A stretch of DNA of 64,000 nucleotides from Ceratobasidium sp. AG-K (GCA_037039685.1 JAWNGF010000011.1:1674001-1738000), one strand, 5' to 3'; shown: positions 1 to 12,720, counted from the stretch's first letter. Numbers and translations are program-made. Notes: a model not told the origin generated them from the letters alone.

Positions 1-2985
1 CACTGGAAGAGGCGGGAATAGAGGGGTACGACGTACGCGGAACAAGCATGGAGGCTATTTTCCTCGGCCTGATGGGCGTGGGCGATACGGAAGAAGTCGT
101 CGAGCGGGACGAACTTGCCGCGGTCCAAAGCAAAGACGGAGCGGATTTCGAACTCGGCCGACGACTCTCACGGCCCGACGTCCCCCAGCTCGCTACCGCC
201 CCGCTCCCGCTCTCGGATGGCAAAAAGACGTCGTCGGTCCGTCAGGCGCTCACTGGGTTCCACAAGCGGCTGCTCATCCTCCGACGCTCCTGGCTTTCGT
301 ATGCGCTCATGGTCGCCATTGCCCTCGCTGGGGCGTGCGTTCCGCTCGTTTTCTTCACGAACCGCTCGGATACGTGCAGTTTTGTGGAAGATATCGAGTT
401 TATCATGCCTCTCTACTTGCCCTCTGCCGACTCGAGCCTCCTGCCGTCGTTTGGAGGGTCAGTTATGGAGGCATACAAGCCGCTCATTTCTCCCCCCGGG
501 TTATTGGACGTGATTGGCGCGCAAAGCTTGCCCCAGACCGAGTACTCACGGATTTCCAAACGGAACTCAGGGCGGCCTATCGCAACCTCTCGTTGGGCGG
601 GCTTGAAGTAAACGCAAACGTAGCGACTCTAGCCTGGGAGGCGTCGTCTGGATCACGGTCTGGGATGGCCCTGCTGAATTTAGCTAGCAATGTGTTGGCT
701 GTGATGTCTTTGGGCAGTGGATCCTACGGCGCCGGTCGGATCGTCACATACTTCCAGACTTTGCCGGGTACTTGGGTAGCTGGAACTGTAAGCCCCCAAA
801 CCACTCTCACGCCTAGACGCTAACCTGAAAATTGCAGGGGCAAGCACTTAAATGGGAAGGATTCTTTGGCGCATCAATGGGTCTCTGGCCCGCCTTTTTT
901 GTCTTGTACGTCTCGGCCGAACGTCGTTCGTCTGTCCAGGCGATGCAACTGTCCAACGGAATGACGCCCGCCGGACTCTGGCTTGGCCATCTATTGTTCG
1001 ACATTCCCTGGGTGGTGCTCATCTCAACGGTGGTCGTTATCGTATTCGGTACCGTCACGAGCCAGTTTTACGCCCTGGGTGTTCTGTGGGTCGTCCTGGT
1101 GTTGTACGGAATTGCGGGGGCGTTGTTTGCGTATGTTATTTCAACCTTTGGTGAGTACTTTGGCCATACTATGAATATAAAGCAAGGTGACTGATGGACT
1201 TGCGTAGTCAAGTCGCCGTTGGCTGCGTTTGCGATCGCTGGAGGTTACAATGTCATCGTTTCAGTGGTATGTATGCGCATGATTAACACGATATATGCGC
1301 GCTGACCGTTGTCTAGTTGTACACGGCTGCGTATATGCTCACTCTCACCTACACACGGTCGTCGGATTCGAGTCAGAGGTTGCAGATTGTTCGTAAGTTT
1401 GTTTATTGTTTGTCGAATCGAGTGGTATTTGACCAGTGGGATAGATTATACCTTGGCTTTGGCATCGCCTGTCGTCAGCGTGGTAAGTAATACAATCTGG
1501 ACCAAGCTTCATTTTGCTAATATCACGCCACAGGTCCGTGCCGGTTTCGTTTCAGTCAACCTATTCTCGATTCTTTGCGACGGCCTCGGCAACTATAGCG
1601 CAAAATCCCCTGGCAGCATGGGCAAATTCGGCGCGCCAATCGTCTACCTCATCGGCTGGATACTGATCCTCTTCGGCCTGCTCATGTGGATCGAGTACGG
1701 CAAGCCATTGCCCAAATTCCTTCGATTTGGCCGTAGTGCAAACACAACTGAGACCGATGCCGAAAAATCAGCCATACAAAACGCCTCATTTGGTGCCGAA
1801 GTCAAAGCCGAAGCCGAACGAGTGCACCAATCCAACGATGCCCTTCGCGTACTCGGTATCTCCAAAGTCTTCCCAGGTCGGTTCAAGGCTGTGGACAATG
1901 TTTCCTTTGGAGTCGACAACGAGACATTTGCGATGCTTGGGCCAAACGGGGCTGGCAAGACCACAACATTCAACGTGATTCGGGGGGACATTCGACCGAC
2001 CAAGGGTGATGTGCGAATCAATGGTCTCTCGATCGTAGATGAACCTGCGTCGGCGCGAGTCTCTTTGGGTGTGACGCCTCAGTTCTCGGCGGCAGATTCT
2101 CAGTTGACCGTAAGGGAGCATATGCTAATTTACGGAAGCCTCAAGGTAACGTTCTTCCCGTTGAAATTTATATTTGTGCTAACAAATTCACACAGGGACT
2201 GCGTGGAGAGGAGTTGAAACGGAATGTTGACTTACTCATCGAAGCAACCACGCTTGGCCAGTATGGAGACCGATTGGCTAGCAAGTTGAGCGGCGGGAAT
2301 GCTCGCAAACTTAGTCTTGCATTGGCTCTCATCGGTTAGTCAGAGTGTCCTGCTGGGCATATTACCTACTTACCTTTGGTCATAGGAAACCCTCGTGTGA
2401 TACTCATTGACGAATACTCCACCGGAATTGATGCCGCAACCAAGCGTGCAATGTGGAAAACACTCCGTCGTGTCAGCGCCGGCAAGGCGGTCGTCATCAC
2501 CACTCACTCGATGGAAGAAGCGTCGGCCCTTGCCTCCAAAGTCGGAATACTATCCGGTCGCATGCTAGGTACGTACGGCATTGGGTTTGATAGGCTATAA
2601 TATTGACTTGGGATTCGCAGCCGTGGGCACCACGCAATCTCTGGTATCCCACTTCCCGACATACGAGGTCCATTTTACCGCGCGCACGCCCGCTGAAACG
2701 TCCCGGGCAAACGAACTCATGTCTCGCTTCCCAGGTTCGAAGCAGGCTGACGATGTGGCCACTCGCTACGAAGTTCCAATAGGACAGACCACGCTCGCTG
2801 ACTTGTTCAAAACTCTCAGCAGTGGAACCGGCCAGAACAAGGAGATCAATGAGGACAACGCAGACCTGGAGTACACCGTCGAGCGGTTAGGCCTTGAGAG
2901 TGTCTTTTTGAAAGTCATTCGCGAACATGATGCATCAATGGGAGAAGTGGACGTCAAGAGCAAACCGTGGTGGAAGTTTTGGTGA
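1..2985 (+). CDS. ABCA-type ABC transporter, C-terminal half (5' partial)
   Basis: This is the second half of a full-size ABC transporter whose start lies left of the window. About the first 1.7 kb encodes membrane segments and an extracellular loop; from about 1840 there is a nucleotide-binding domain. Walker A (GPNGAGKTTT) lies near 1940, the ABC signature LSGGN near 2290 and Walker B (VILIDE) near 2405, followed by the H-loop (TTHSMEEA). The segmentation, and conserved phrases such as LNLASN and the YRNLSLGG loop, fit the fungal ABCA subfamily, which usually moves lipids. I placed introns at 788-837, 1151-1207, 1267-1316, 1393-1436, 1483-1533, 2146-2195, 2335-2385 and 2569-2620. The frame must shift by one base near 541: upstream coding is in frame 3 and downstream in frame 2, and no GT-AG intron repairs it. 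That is either an assembly indel or a damaged gene. The substrate is unknown. Confidence 0.88.
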
Positions 2986-3241
2986 CTTGCGTTCTGATTA
3001 CTATTTAGGCTATTTTACTATTGTCCGGGCACTAGATTTGTTTTTACGTGGATACAAATGTACAATATGACGGATTGATACTTCGGGATAGGTTCGAAAG
3101 TCAATGGCTCATCACATCATATGCTAGTATCCCTGTATCACACGGGACTAGAAGGGGAGGGTTGTATCGAACGTACTACATTACACAGGCTGTCAGATCA
3201 AGCTATATGTACGTCTGAGAACACTGGAAGCACCCATCAGG

Positions 3242-6200
3242 TCAATCTCCAAACATTAGCTTCATATTTTGCACAGATTCTTTGGTTCCCTTCTCCCCAG
3301 CCTTTCCAAATGCGCCTTGGACGATGGCTGTTTTCCGTTTCTGAATCTGAAGTACACGCTTCTCTATTGTGTTTTTGACCTGCAGTGGTGACCTGCACTG
3401 AGCTTCAGCCTGCGAATAATAAGACCCAACATACCACAAAGTGTTTGACATAAACCTTTCTGTATGTGAGAATACGCACAATGCTAATTTACGATGATTA
3501 CTCACAGTACGTGTTTGTCCTATCCTGTGAATCTGTAGAGATGTGTTACTTAGTGTTTGGCGACCTGAACGAGAAACAGCACCAACCCGATCAATTGCTT
3601 GGTTTTCTGCGGCACGGTTCCACCAGAAATCCATCATAAAAACGTATTGTGCTTGCGTTAGATTCAATCCAACGCCTCCCGCCCTAAGGGAGATACAGAA
3701 AACCTTGGGACTTGACCCTGGGGAGGTAAATGATGCCACTGAATGACTGCGTTGTTGCTGGGACATTGTTCCATCGAGCCTCATGTTCTCGAATCCGTGG
3801 TGGTCCAAGGCTTTCTGGATGATGCCCAAGAAGCTTGTGAACTGCCACCGACGATTACTAGTTTGGCCTCACATTACGGAAGAATCTATGGAACACATAC
3901 CTGACTGAAGACAATTGCTCTAAATGCTGGGTCTTGTTCACGTAGTTCGTTCAGATTACGAAGTAATGCGTCGACCTTAGTGGACGACTTGAATTCCTTT
4001 TGACTTGCTGTTTCGTTCCGAGAGCTCAATCTGGCAGTGGGGTTGCTAGTAGCCTCGACGTTCTCCTCTTTCATGGGTATAAGAGCCCCTGTCAGAGCCT
4101 CATATGGCGGATCCTATAATAGTCGCTATCAGAGGCAGAAATAGGCACCTAGGCAAGCGGTGACTGACTTGCTCTATAGCCAATCGACATACTGGGCAAA
4201 CCACCACATCATCCTTTTCACGACACAGTGCGAAGAAATTCTCAAAGCATTTTTCGCATCTGGAGAACGAAGGTGAGAGTGGAGAACACGCAGCATCATT
4301 GCCTACTTGCCCAGTATGCCCACAACTCCTGACTATAACTGGAACATTTATCTCTTCGAAGCAAACCGGGCAATTCTAAGGAGGTGGGTCAGCATAGATC
4401 GGCTGGTGATGCAAGAACATAAGCGCACCCCACACCCGGGAATTTGGATGCTCGACGAAGGTTGCGGATTTCTATGCGAGTCGTCTTCGCTGTCGCCCGC
4501 AGTGATTGTTTCCTCTTCGAGGTCCTCCCTAGGCGCTTTGATTAAATCTGGATGAAGCACTGCCTGCCGAAGCCTATTGTGCCTTAGAAGGTACCCTAAT
4601 GATCATGAGCCCTACACACCTCATAAGTTGAGCTTTAGGAAGAATAGTTTTACATCTTTAGTAAGAGGCGTCAAACGACCGGCCAGTCCCACTCGAGCTT
4701 ACCAAACATATGTCCCAAATTCTTGGTGACGGTGCCCGTTCCATCCAAGTCTCCGAAATCCTGTTTCGCAGTCATGTATATCTCGTCGTAGGTTCGCCGC
4801 TCAGTCGGAGAAAACGTGAGCTCTTCAATGCTCATCTGTTTCCAATATTTAGATTTACGATCTAACTAATCTGTATGAAGTGCTTACGATTTTAGGAGGT
4901 AGCTCAACAATCTGGTTCCCGTCAACGTCTTGCATATTTTTCTCCCGACGGAGCAAGACATTTTCTAAAATCACTTGTATGATCTCCACCGCTCTTGGAT
5001 CCCGGTTCAAGAAAGGCGTTGTGACAAAACTGCTCAACCGTTAGTTACGAGCGTTAGTGCGCTTAAAATATGATACTAGCCTTTTGAAATAAGGAAAACT
5101 CGACCAAGGTTCGTACTTGAGGAAGCACCTGAATAAGAAAAGTTAGTATCAGTGCGCATATACCCACTTTGGGGTCCTACAGCAGCGAGTAAAGATCTTC
5201 CAGTCTGTTGACTATCGGAGTTCCTACAATAGCAATGTGTTCAGCGGCTCCACTTCTGTGAAGATTATGGTTATTACCGGTCAAAGCCCATCGATAAACC
5301 GAGTTGAGTTTGTAACACGCCTTTGCATTCTTGGTATGCCTCGACTTGCAATAATGCGCTTCATCCAGAACAACCCTCATCCACCGTACTATCACAACTA
5401 TTAGTCAACCAACATATACCTCGTAGTCGATTCATCCGACACACCATCGTAAATCTGTGACGACCGCCCCTTCTCTGTGTTTGCGAACTCCGAAGATAAA
5501 GTTCCATAAGAAGTGATTACTACGTCCACTGGACGTTCGTCGGCCGGTTGCGGGCCAAGAACTTCGGTCAAGTTGGCTCTGTTGAGCCCGTGCCAAATTA
5601 AGGTGCGTAGAGTGTCTGGTTTGCTGCACTTTTCCAGTTCAGATTGCCATTGCGCCAGTAAACTGATGGGAGCTATTGATTTGATGTTAGATAGGCACTA
5701 GCAGTCTCTAAGGGTATCCCTACCAACTAGCAGAGTCGCGTGCGGTTCCATGACGTGTTCCTCTGCGACTCTTTTGCGCTTCCCGAACGCAGCGAGGAGG
5801 TCGTTTTTAGGCGCGTTAGTTGGTAAAGTAGGTGGTCTACCTCGACTTGTGTGAATAAGAGAAGACATCATGATGGATTTCCCCATTCCCACTGAGTTGC
5901 AATTGTTATCAATCAAACCATGCATATAGAGAGAAATCCACTCACTTTCTGCGTAAATGCCATATTGTACATCGAATTCAACTTTTTATCATCCAACTTA
6001 AATTTAAGCGAATGCCTACCGTCACTATCGAGCGCCTATAGCTCAGTAATCGAATGACACTATATCAGGACAGATAACCCACGCACGCTAAAATCCCGCC
6101 CTTTCCATGGTTCTCGGTCTTGACGAAATCAAGACTTAATTCTCCAGAGTATGGATTGAAGTAGAAGGAACGCTCATCGGCGCACAAATCGATGACGCCG

Positions 6201-7882
6201 TCTGAGTCGTCATATGGGAAAAGGTATCTATTTCAACGAATCAGTTGATACTGAGGGGGTAGTTGTCGAAAATGACCTTACTCTTCCCATAAAGGATGCA
6301 GAGACGACGAATCTCGGGAAGATACGTCTCCACGTTCTATATTCCACATCCAGCTGTAATCCGATAATTCGATGAGAATAGCCGGGAGGTAGAGGCTCTC
6401 GACTCGGCACTTACTGGAGCGCCTGTTGTTGATACGGTCGCAGGTCCAATGCGAAGCTATCGGAAGGGGTCATGAAGGCAAGTTGCTTGTCGTCACGTTG
6501 AGCTCTAGGTGAACGGTTTTAATGCTGAATCGAGTTACGAAAGCATTCGGGAACAGTTTCATACTTTTGATAGATATCCCCTAGCCTAGTATTACCGAAT
6601 ATGGGGTAAGCAAGAGCTAAATATATCATAAGCCCACTCACTGGTTGTTGTTCAGCTCTTCTCCCTCTAGCTCTGCTTCCTCTGCCTCCTCTCCTTCCCC
6701 GATAGTCTCTATGTTCTTTCCTTTCCTCTGAGCGGCGCCAGATTTTGCTGTGGCGATGTCTTCAATCGGCTCTTTCGGTTTTGGTTTCTTGGCCTTTTCC
6801 TTCCCTCCCTTCTTGGCGAAATCGCTAAACCCAGACCTCTTCGGTTTCAGCCCAAGTTGTTCGAATAGGGTTACCAAGCTCGTCTTGCGCTCACGAAAGG
6901 CCCTTTCCTCGGCGCTCTCGGCCCCTTCAAACATGATTGTCGTTTTCTTGAGCGCATTGAGGTGCTTATCGAGCGTTTTATTGACCGCCGCTTTGTATTT
7001 GGTATTGCTTCTGGGGGTCGCGGAGATGGGATGAAAGGCTGGGGGTGTGAAATATGCCTTCAGTGTGATTTTGAACGTGTCACCTGTGTGTTTGAACTCG
7101 GCTGGGACGTTCAACGGTTTGCCCAATAAACGAACTAGATTCTTGTCAAGCAGCTTAGCAATCCATCGTCCAGAGGCTGTTACAACGCGTCCAACTTCTA
7201 TTAAACTACCACTTCAGCTTGGAGTCGGACTCGTAGCACTCTTATTCGACATACCTATCGCCCGAGAATTGACCACTCTAACGATCGTGTCCTCTGTAAC
7301 CTTCTTCTTAGCGGCCGCGGTAATGGTGGCAATCGTATTCGACGCCGATTTACTTGAGGTCTTGCCGGGCAACGCGTCTCGTTCCAGACAGAGCAATTCG
7401 CCAGGCCGTATATGACCTTTGCCTTTCACAGTAGACCACGCTTCAATTACAAGGTCGCCTATGTATAGTTCGGCGCAATCGAGAGACTGAGCAGGTTCTG
7501 AGCAGTGTTCTGCACTTGGACTAGCAGCTCTGGAGGTAGGTGGAGTCTGCTTTCGCTTTTTCGGAGGCGGAGCAGCATTTTCCTCGTCCTCAGAGTCCGA
7601 GATGGTGATGACAGACGGCGGAGCAGATTTGGTACGGGCTTTGGAAGACACTCGAGGTGCAGCAGGTGGACCCTCTTCCTCACTCGGAACCCAGTCGATA
7701 TCCTCAGCTTCAGAGCCAGGCCTGGTCGCCTCTGGTGAACTAGAAGGACGGAACAAGGGCGCCTCGGACCGCGATTGGAGTTTCTCGGCCTCATATTCTA
7801 GCAGCTCGCGATCCTGAATATCGAAAAATAGACCATTCTCATAGGCTTCGGAGGCGGCTCCTTGAGTCGATAATTGGGCCAT
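3242..7882 (-). CDS. RAD5: DNA repair helicase/ubiquitin ligase RAD5 (HIRAN-SNF2-RING-helicase C)
   Basis: This is a multi-exon nuclear protein read leftward from the ATG at 7882. In order it shows an acidic, serine-rich N-terminus; a HIRAN domain near 7430-7080 ([27 protein letters not shown]); a SNF2 ATPase with Walker A GMGKS near 5890, motif Ia region [10 protein letters not shown] and the DEAH box VVLDEAH near 5365; a C3HC4-type RING inserted near 4365-4185 (CPVC, CGH, CEKC, CPVC); and a helicase C lobe ending at 3242 ([25 protein letters not shown]). HIRAN plus a RING inside SNF2 is diagnostic of RAD5/HLTF, which poly-ubiquitinates PCNA and remodels stalled forks. Most exon joins work with short introns. 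The join just before Walker A (about 6085-5905) could not be resolved with normal splice sites, so the usual DEMG residues are not accounted for. RAD16 is less likely because of the HIRAN domain. Confidence 0.88.
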
Positions 7883-8662
7883 CGAGTAAAGTGTTATTCG
7901 CTTGGAATTGTTGTAAGGTAGTCGAGCTTGCCGAAATACTAAATTGAATCTCCAGCCAGCAGAGATACAAGATATTGCGTGTCCAAGTCGATATTCAAAG
8001 CTGATAGACGATGCTGTGGCTGGGAGTCGGAGATTCTCAGTCGCGATCGGTGTCACCAGCGTTGCAAATTCTAGTCTCGCGTAGAAGTCACGTGTTGGTA
8101 TTTCTCTTTTGACCGTGCCTGAGTTACCTTTGTGTGAACAGTTTGTTTTCTTACTTTCTTTTCCTATCGTTGGGTCTACGTTGAATCCGAGCGGTTTGAC
8201 CTTGTGTTCATGTATCTCGTTAAAGATGTGTTCAAAAAAAGTACAAGTCACGTGCCAGGTTTTACCATGAAATCCGATCAGCTCGTAGAATTGCCCAAAT
8301 CAAGATATTGTACTGGCCAGTCATTTCAACCTCACAGCAACTTTTACTTTCCATCATCCAGGCCGTATGTTACTGAAAAGCTTGCCGTGCCCACTCCTCC
8401 AAAATTCTGCACGTATGCTAGCCCGGCTAAACGAGAAGGGGCTTATTCAGGGGCATCTCACCCAGTTTGACCAGAAGCCTCAACCTTGATTCTTGAAGCT
8501 CTACCCTCTGCTAGAGCATGCTGAGCACTCGGGTTCTCTGGCCAATGACATGCGCGAGTTTCACAGCACATTCCGCGCCGCCTGTCACATAAAATGGACG
8601 GATCGAACTCTCTCTCGCATTTCTCACCTCGCCTGCTCTAACCCCAAACACCTGCGACTACG
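7883..8662 (+). other. Intergenic region between RAD5 and a secreted-protein gene
   Basis: This is the divergent upstream region shared by the RAD5 gene and the gene starting at 8663. The minus-strand frame of RAD5 stays open to 8251 but has no clear coding character before the chosen ATG. I see no RNA gene or repeat here. Confidence 0.5.
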
Positions 8663-9598
8663 ATGGTCTCTATTCGCTTGACACCGGTTCTGCTGACGCT
8701 TATATCAAGCAGCTCGTTGGCATCTCTGATCGATCTGCCAGCAGCTATAGTTGGGACATATAATGTGTCATTCTTGATGGGCGCAGCACCAACGTCTTTC
8801 GTTCGCAGCGTAGGTCCCCTGCCATACTTTCAATCACTCTTGCCGATTGGATCATCCAAAGCTCTTACCTGTAGCCTACAAAGATTCGTTAATCAGACCG
8901 AACAGTACATTGTACCCTGGGCTCCCCGAAAATACCCACCCAATTGTATTCGAACTTGGCCACGAAGCGAATGCCGGTCCACCGCTGCTCAACTTTATAT
9001 CATTCCAGTACGTGGGACGGACCCCAAACTTATGAACGAACCAGTTTTTTCTTTGAGCTGACTACGGTATCCCTCATCTAGAGAAGCCAAAATTCAGATT
9101 CCGTTTATTTCCCGTGTAGGAAGTTCACCCACAAAGCCCTTCCTCTACAAACGCCTGATCATGGTTGACAATGCTCTCAACGTGGCGGGTTCCTGGGTGG
9201 CCTTTGGCCTCAATACCACCCTCAATAAGTTTATACCGAGTAACTCTTCCAACAGTAGCTCGTACAACTACGAAGTAGAGGGAGTACTCAAAGCAAAGGT
9301 TGCTCCCGCAGTAAGTGGTTCGATACCCATCGAGTCTTTCCAATTCGTTGCCGGGCTGCCATGGTTTGCCGAGTTCGTTACTTGCGCACAACATTTCTAT
9401 AACTACACCGGTGCTACTGAGCGAGTTGTGGGTGAGTAAAATGCTGCATGGTGCTGGTCCCGTCGGTCCAAGTGACTAACGCTTTTTTTACTAGGGTCTG
9501 TCGAGTTGGCCCAAGGAGTCACCATCCCGGTTGAGGGCATTCACACTGTGGCTCCATTCAAGATCGTCGGAGCACTCGGATGTGATTTGTATCTCTGA
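8663..9598 (+). CDS. Small secreted protein, possibly acetoacetate-decarboxylase-like fold
   Basis: Four exons (8663-8809, 8862-9007, 9082-9431, 9495-9598) join in frame to give 248 residues. The first about 20 residues (MVSIRLTPVLLTLISSSSLA) form a signal peptide, so secretion is expected. Several N-x-S/T sequons cluster in the middle, including an NSSNSSS stretch. Phrases such as TKPFLYKRLI and VDNALNVAGS recall acetoacetate-decarboxylase-like proteins, but that match is from memory and weak: I see no certain catalytic lysine. The gene itself is well supported by consistent splice phases. Function is unknown; an extracellular enzyme or binding protein is possible. Confidence 0.7.
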
Positions 9599-10565
9599 GT
9601 AATGTCTGAATCTGAGCGCTCCAAGCCTAGTTCGGCCACGAGCTTGTTCTATGTTTGTACTGGGAGGGGCTGCCAATCGCATACAGTATATATGCACCCA
9701 TAAGCCTGCCACACAAGTCCAATGACAAATACAATTCTTATACAGTATTTTGAGGACACGCGCCGAATAACTAGTCAAGAAAAATGCCGAACTTGCCGAA
9801 ACGTACAAGTCCGGTAGAGGCTAGATCCTCGCATAGTGAAATATTTCCAATACGCGAATTAATTCATCTTCTCGATGGTTTCAGTCCGAGACCGCACGCT
9901 TCATTTCTGGATAGATAGATTCGGACCCATCACGGCCTTAGTTGAGTATCTTATTCCGTTCGCTCTGTTGATTACCTAGCCAATAATCCTTGATGCCCTG
10001 TAGGATTACTGTCTGATAGTACTAGGTTGTTGCCCAAGCTAGGTTATTTAGGCTGAGCTCATTGGTTGTGTACCTGTATATCCAGTTAGACCATTAAGCA
10101 CCCCGTCGAACGAGTTCAAATAATTTGCATATCACATCACTTTTAGTAATTGTTTTGAACGGATCTATGACAATCGGAGATGACATTATTACTTTAAGCC
10201 CGGTCAGCTTTCATAGGGAGTATCCATGCAATGATTTATCCTACAGTAAAGGTGAGCCGGCCGTGACCGACTACACCCTCGAAAATAGTATGGCTCGAGT
10301 TAACAAAGCACGGCTGCAATGATGCTATGACTACAGAGTGGAATCCATGGAACCCGCTCGCTGCAGAGCCAAAGTACTGGGTTTGGACCACTGGATCGTC
10401 GTGCGCCACACCCTCCACAAGGTTTGTGTGGTTGGTGCTTGCAAGGGGAAGTAAATCCTCACGTGACTTGACATCAAGGACGCGCCAACGTTTCCCATTT
10501 GCCTCGCCGACTCCACAACCACCAGTACCTCCTCACCCTCTGCCTGGTCCCTCTTACTCACTGTA
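9599..10565 (+). other. Intergenic region
   Basis: About 970 bases between the secreted-protein gene and the PA28 gene. Open frames here are short and lack splice-supported continuation. Nothing recognisable was found. Confidence 0.5.
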
Positions 10566-11782
10566 ATGCCACGACACTCTTCTTCCACGACTGTTGATCC
10601 TGCCGTTGCAGACCAACTCAAGGTGTGTTAAATGTTAGCAGAAATCGGTTGGTGCTAATGAGCCGGCTTTGGCGCCTCTAGGCATTCAATGAAACTGTGA
10701 CTAAACGAGCCGAAGAGATTGTCTTTAAGACATTCCCGCAAAAGGTACGACCATCTTACATTAATTTTCCCGTATCTTGGTGTGGCTTACTGTTACTGTT
10801 GGCCAGATTTTGTAAGCCTCGCACCGCAACTCATTCCCAACGATTCACTCATTGGGCATGTTCACCTAGATATCTCAATCAGAAAATAGAGAAGTCCTCC
10901 TCACCAGAATCCCCTTATCACCTCTCGGAAAGCAACACCGACGCAACAGTCCACCCACCACCTACCTCGGAGCCAGCATCCAAGAAACGACGACATGAGA
11001 ATGGGTCTGGTGATTCCTTGGCCTTGGGTGCGGGCGCCGAAGGCGGTCCACGATTCGTCGGCCGTATGGTAGCGAACTACAAGCTACGAAGCTTGCACGA
11101 AGAATTAAAGAGGGAGTACATCGAGCTTGTGGATCTTTGCGTGAGTTGATATCTGATGCAAGTCACCCTGTTCGCTGAATCATGTCGGATACAGGATAAG
11201 GTCAAGCTCTGGGTGAACCTGACCATGCCCAAGTGTGTTCATTGTTCTATCGTCTGGTTAAACCTATACTGACTTCGTGAAGGATCGAGGACGGCGATAA
11301 CTTTGGCGTTCAAATACAAGAAGGCGTGTTACCCTTTCCAATTAAAATTCCTTATATGTTGTCTAATCAACCGTATTTACAGAGGTCCTCAACGAACTTC
11401 ATAGAGCACAAGACTCGGGTTACAATCTCCGCGACGCTGTATCCAAGTCGCATCACATCAACCGGGCGAAGATTTGCTCCAAGATTCTCAAGTATCCGAA
11501 CGTGGAAGACTATGCTGTACGTTTTTAGGCCCCTGAATCCGGTGATGTCGGTATTTACGTTTGGTTTCCGGTGTAGGTTGCTCTAAAGGAGCACGACGAG
11601 AAACAGTACTACATGGCGCTCCGGAATCTCATTGATCTCCGCAATATTTATGCGGTACTTATGGATGTCATCCATAAAAATTTCCAAAAGGTTTGTTGGC
11701 CTCTATTGCCGGACTTAGACAATGTTAACCTGCCCATCAGATCCGGGCGCCCAAGGGGAACAACGGCGCTGCTATGTATTGA
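10566..11782 (+). CDS. PSME3: Proteasome activator PA28/REG (gamma-type)
   Basis: The product is an 11S proteasome activator, which forms a ring on the 20S core and opens its gate independently of ATP. Nine exons were placed: 10566-10622, 10682-10744, 10807-10811, 10870-11140, 11195-11232, 11283-11323, 11383-11516, 11577-11690 and 11741-11782. They sum to 765 bases, or 254 residues, which is the usual length of the gamma subunit. The N-terminal helix ends FFPQKIL-like (here FPQKIL) and the C-terminal domain has the family patterns KIEDGDNFGVQIQEEVLNEL, KYPNVEDY, LRNIYAVLMDVI and a C-terminal Met-Tyr (AAMY). Between them lies a lysine/arginine-containing insert (KKRRH), typical of the nuclear form. 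Two splicing oddities are needed: a 5-base microexon and a GC-AG intron at 11324-11382. Budding yeast lacks this gene. Confidence 0.92.
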
Positions 11783-11991
11783 TACACCTCCTCTATGTAT
11801 ACACCCCATTTAATTCTATCGGACAACCGGATTCTATAGATTTCATTCATCTCTAGACCGTTCATCCCCGGACCAACTAATCATGAGAGGTGTGATGTGA
11901 TGCACCACTGGTCCTCTCGTAGGTCAATGTGTTCGTGTATATCACCCGACAACACATATATGTACTTGTACCTCATTGATGTAAGCTATGA

Positions 11992-12120
11992 CACAGTTTA
12001 AAACAGAGGGTGCATGTGAAAAACTCCCCGAGTTCCTTTTCGGGCAGTAATCCCACTATGTGATAGGCTTGGAGGCCCTCCATGTGACCTTTTAACATGC
12101 CTCTGGTGTTTTAAACTGTG
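11992..12120. mobile_element. MITE-like hairpin element
   Basis: Imperfect terminal inverted repeats of about 32 bases flank a centre of about 65 bases with no coding capacity. The left arm begins CACAGTTTAAAACAGAGG and the right arm ends CCTCTGGTGTTTTAAACTGTG-like, with a few gaps between them. No clear target-site duplication is visible. The size and structure fit a miniature inverted-repeat element, but a single copy cannot prove mobility. Confidence 0.55.
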
Positions 12121-12720
12121 CCCTAATGCAAGCCGCCTTTGTCTGGTTAGCCACCACAGTTACAAGCTTTGTTGTCACAATGTCCAAGTGTCCTAACCCC
12201 AATGATAGCCCATTGACCCCAACAGCACTCTGTTGTTGTCATCCCTTCTAAATATCTCAAACAAAGTATTGAAGACAACGAGGATAGCAATAAGACTGGA
12301 CCATGCTGGGACCGGATCATACTCTGTTGCTCAGCTCTTCAATGATGAGACTGGAAGTACATACGCGGCGAATATATCAGATTGGAGCTAATTGGTTATG
12401 AGCGTCCCAGGAGCCAATGTACGGTTTTGAGTTCCAGCCGACTCGGAACCGGTCATTGGGTCCTAGGCTAAATGGAAAACCCCTGGCAAATCTGCTGGAG
12501 TCATGCTAAACTGAGCAAATAAGTGTAGGCGCACGTTCAAAACTGACCAAATTCGCACCACGGCTTTGACGGTGAGTCGCATTAGCGCCGAGCCGATCAT
12601 ATTAGAGTTGTTGATGCAAACTCGATGCCGATCGGGGCTGCCTAAGGACCGCACCCTGTTGATTAGCCCGAATTAGCTCGACTAGGGTTTACAGTGCTAA
12701 TTAGCTCTTCGCTTTTTTCT
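12121..12720 (+). other. Intergenic region
   Basis: About 600 bases between the hairpin element and the transposase relic. I found no gene or clear repeat. Confidence 0.45.

Noticed and set aside
510..570. A 61-base GT-AG intron to repair the ABC frameshift
   Set aside because: Removing it leads to frame 1, which stops soon after, so it does not restore the protein.
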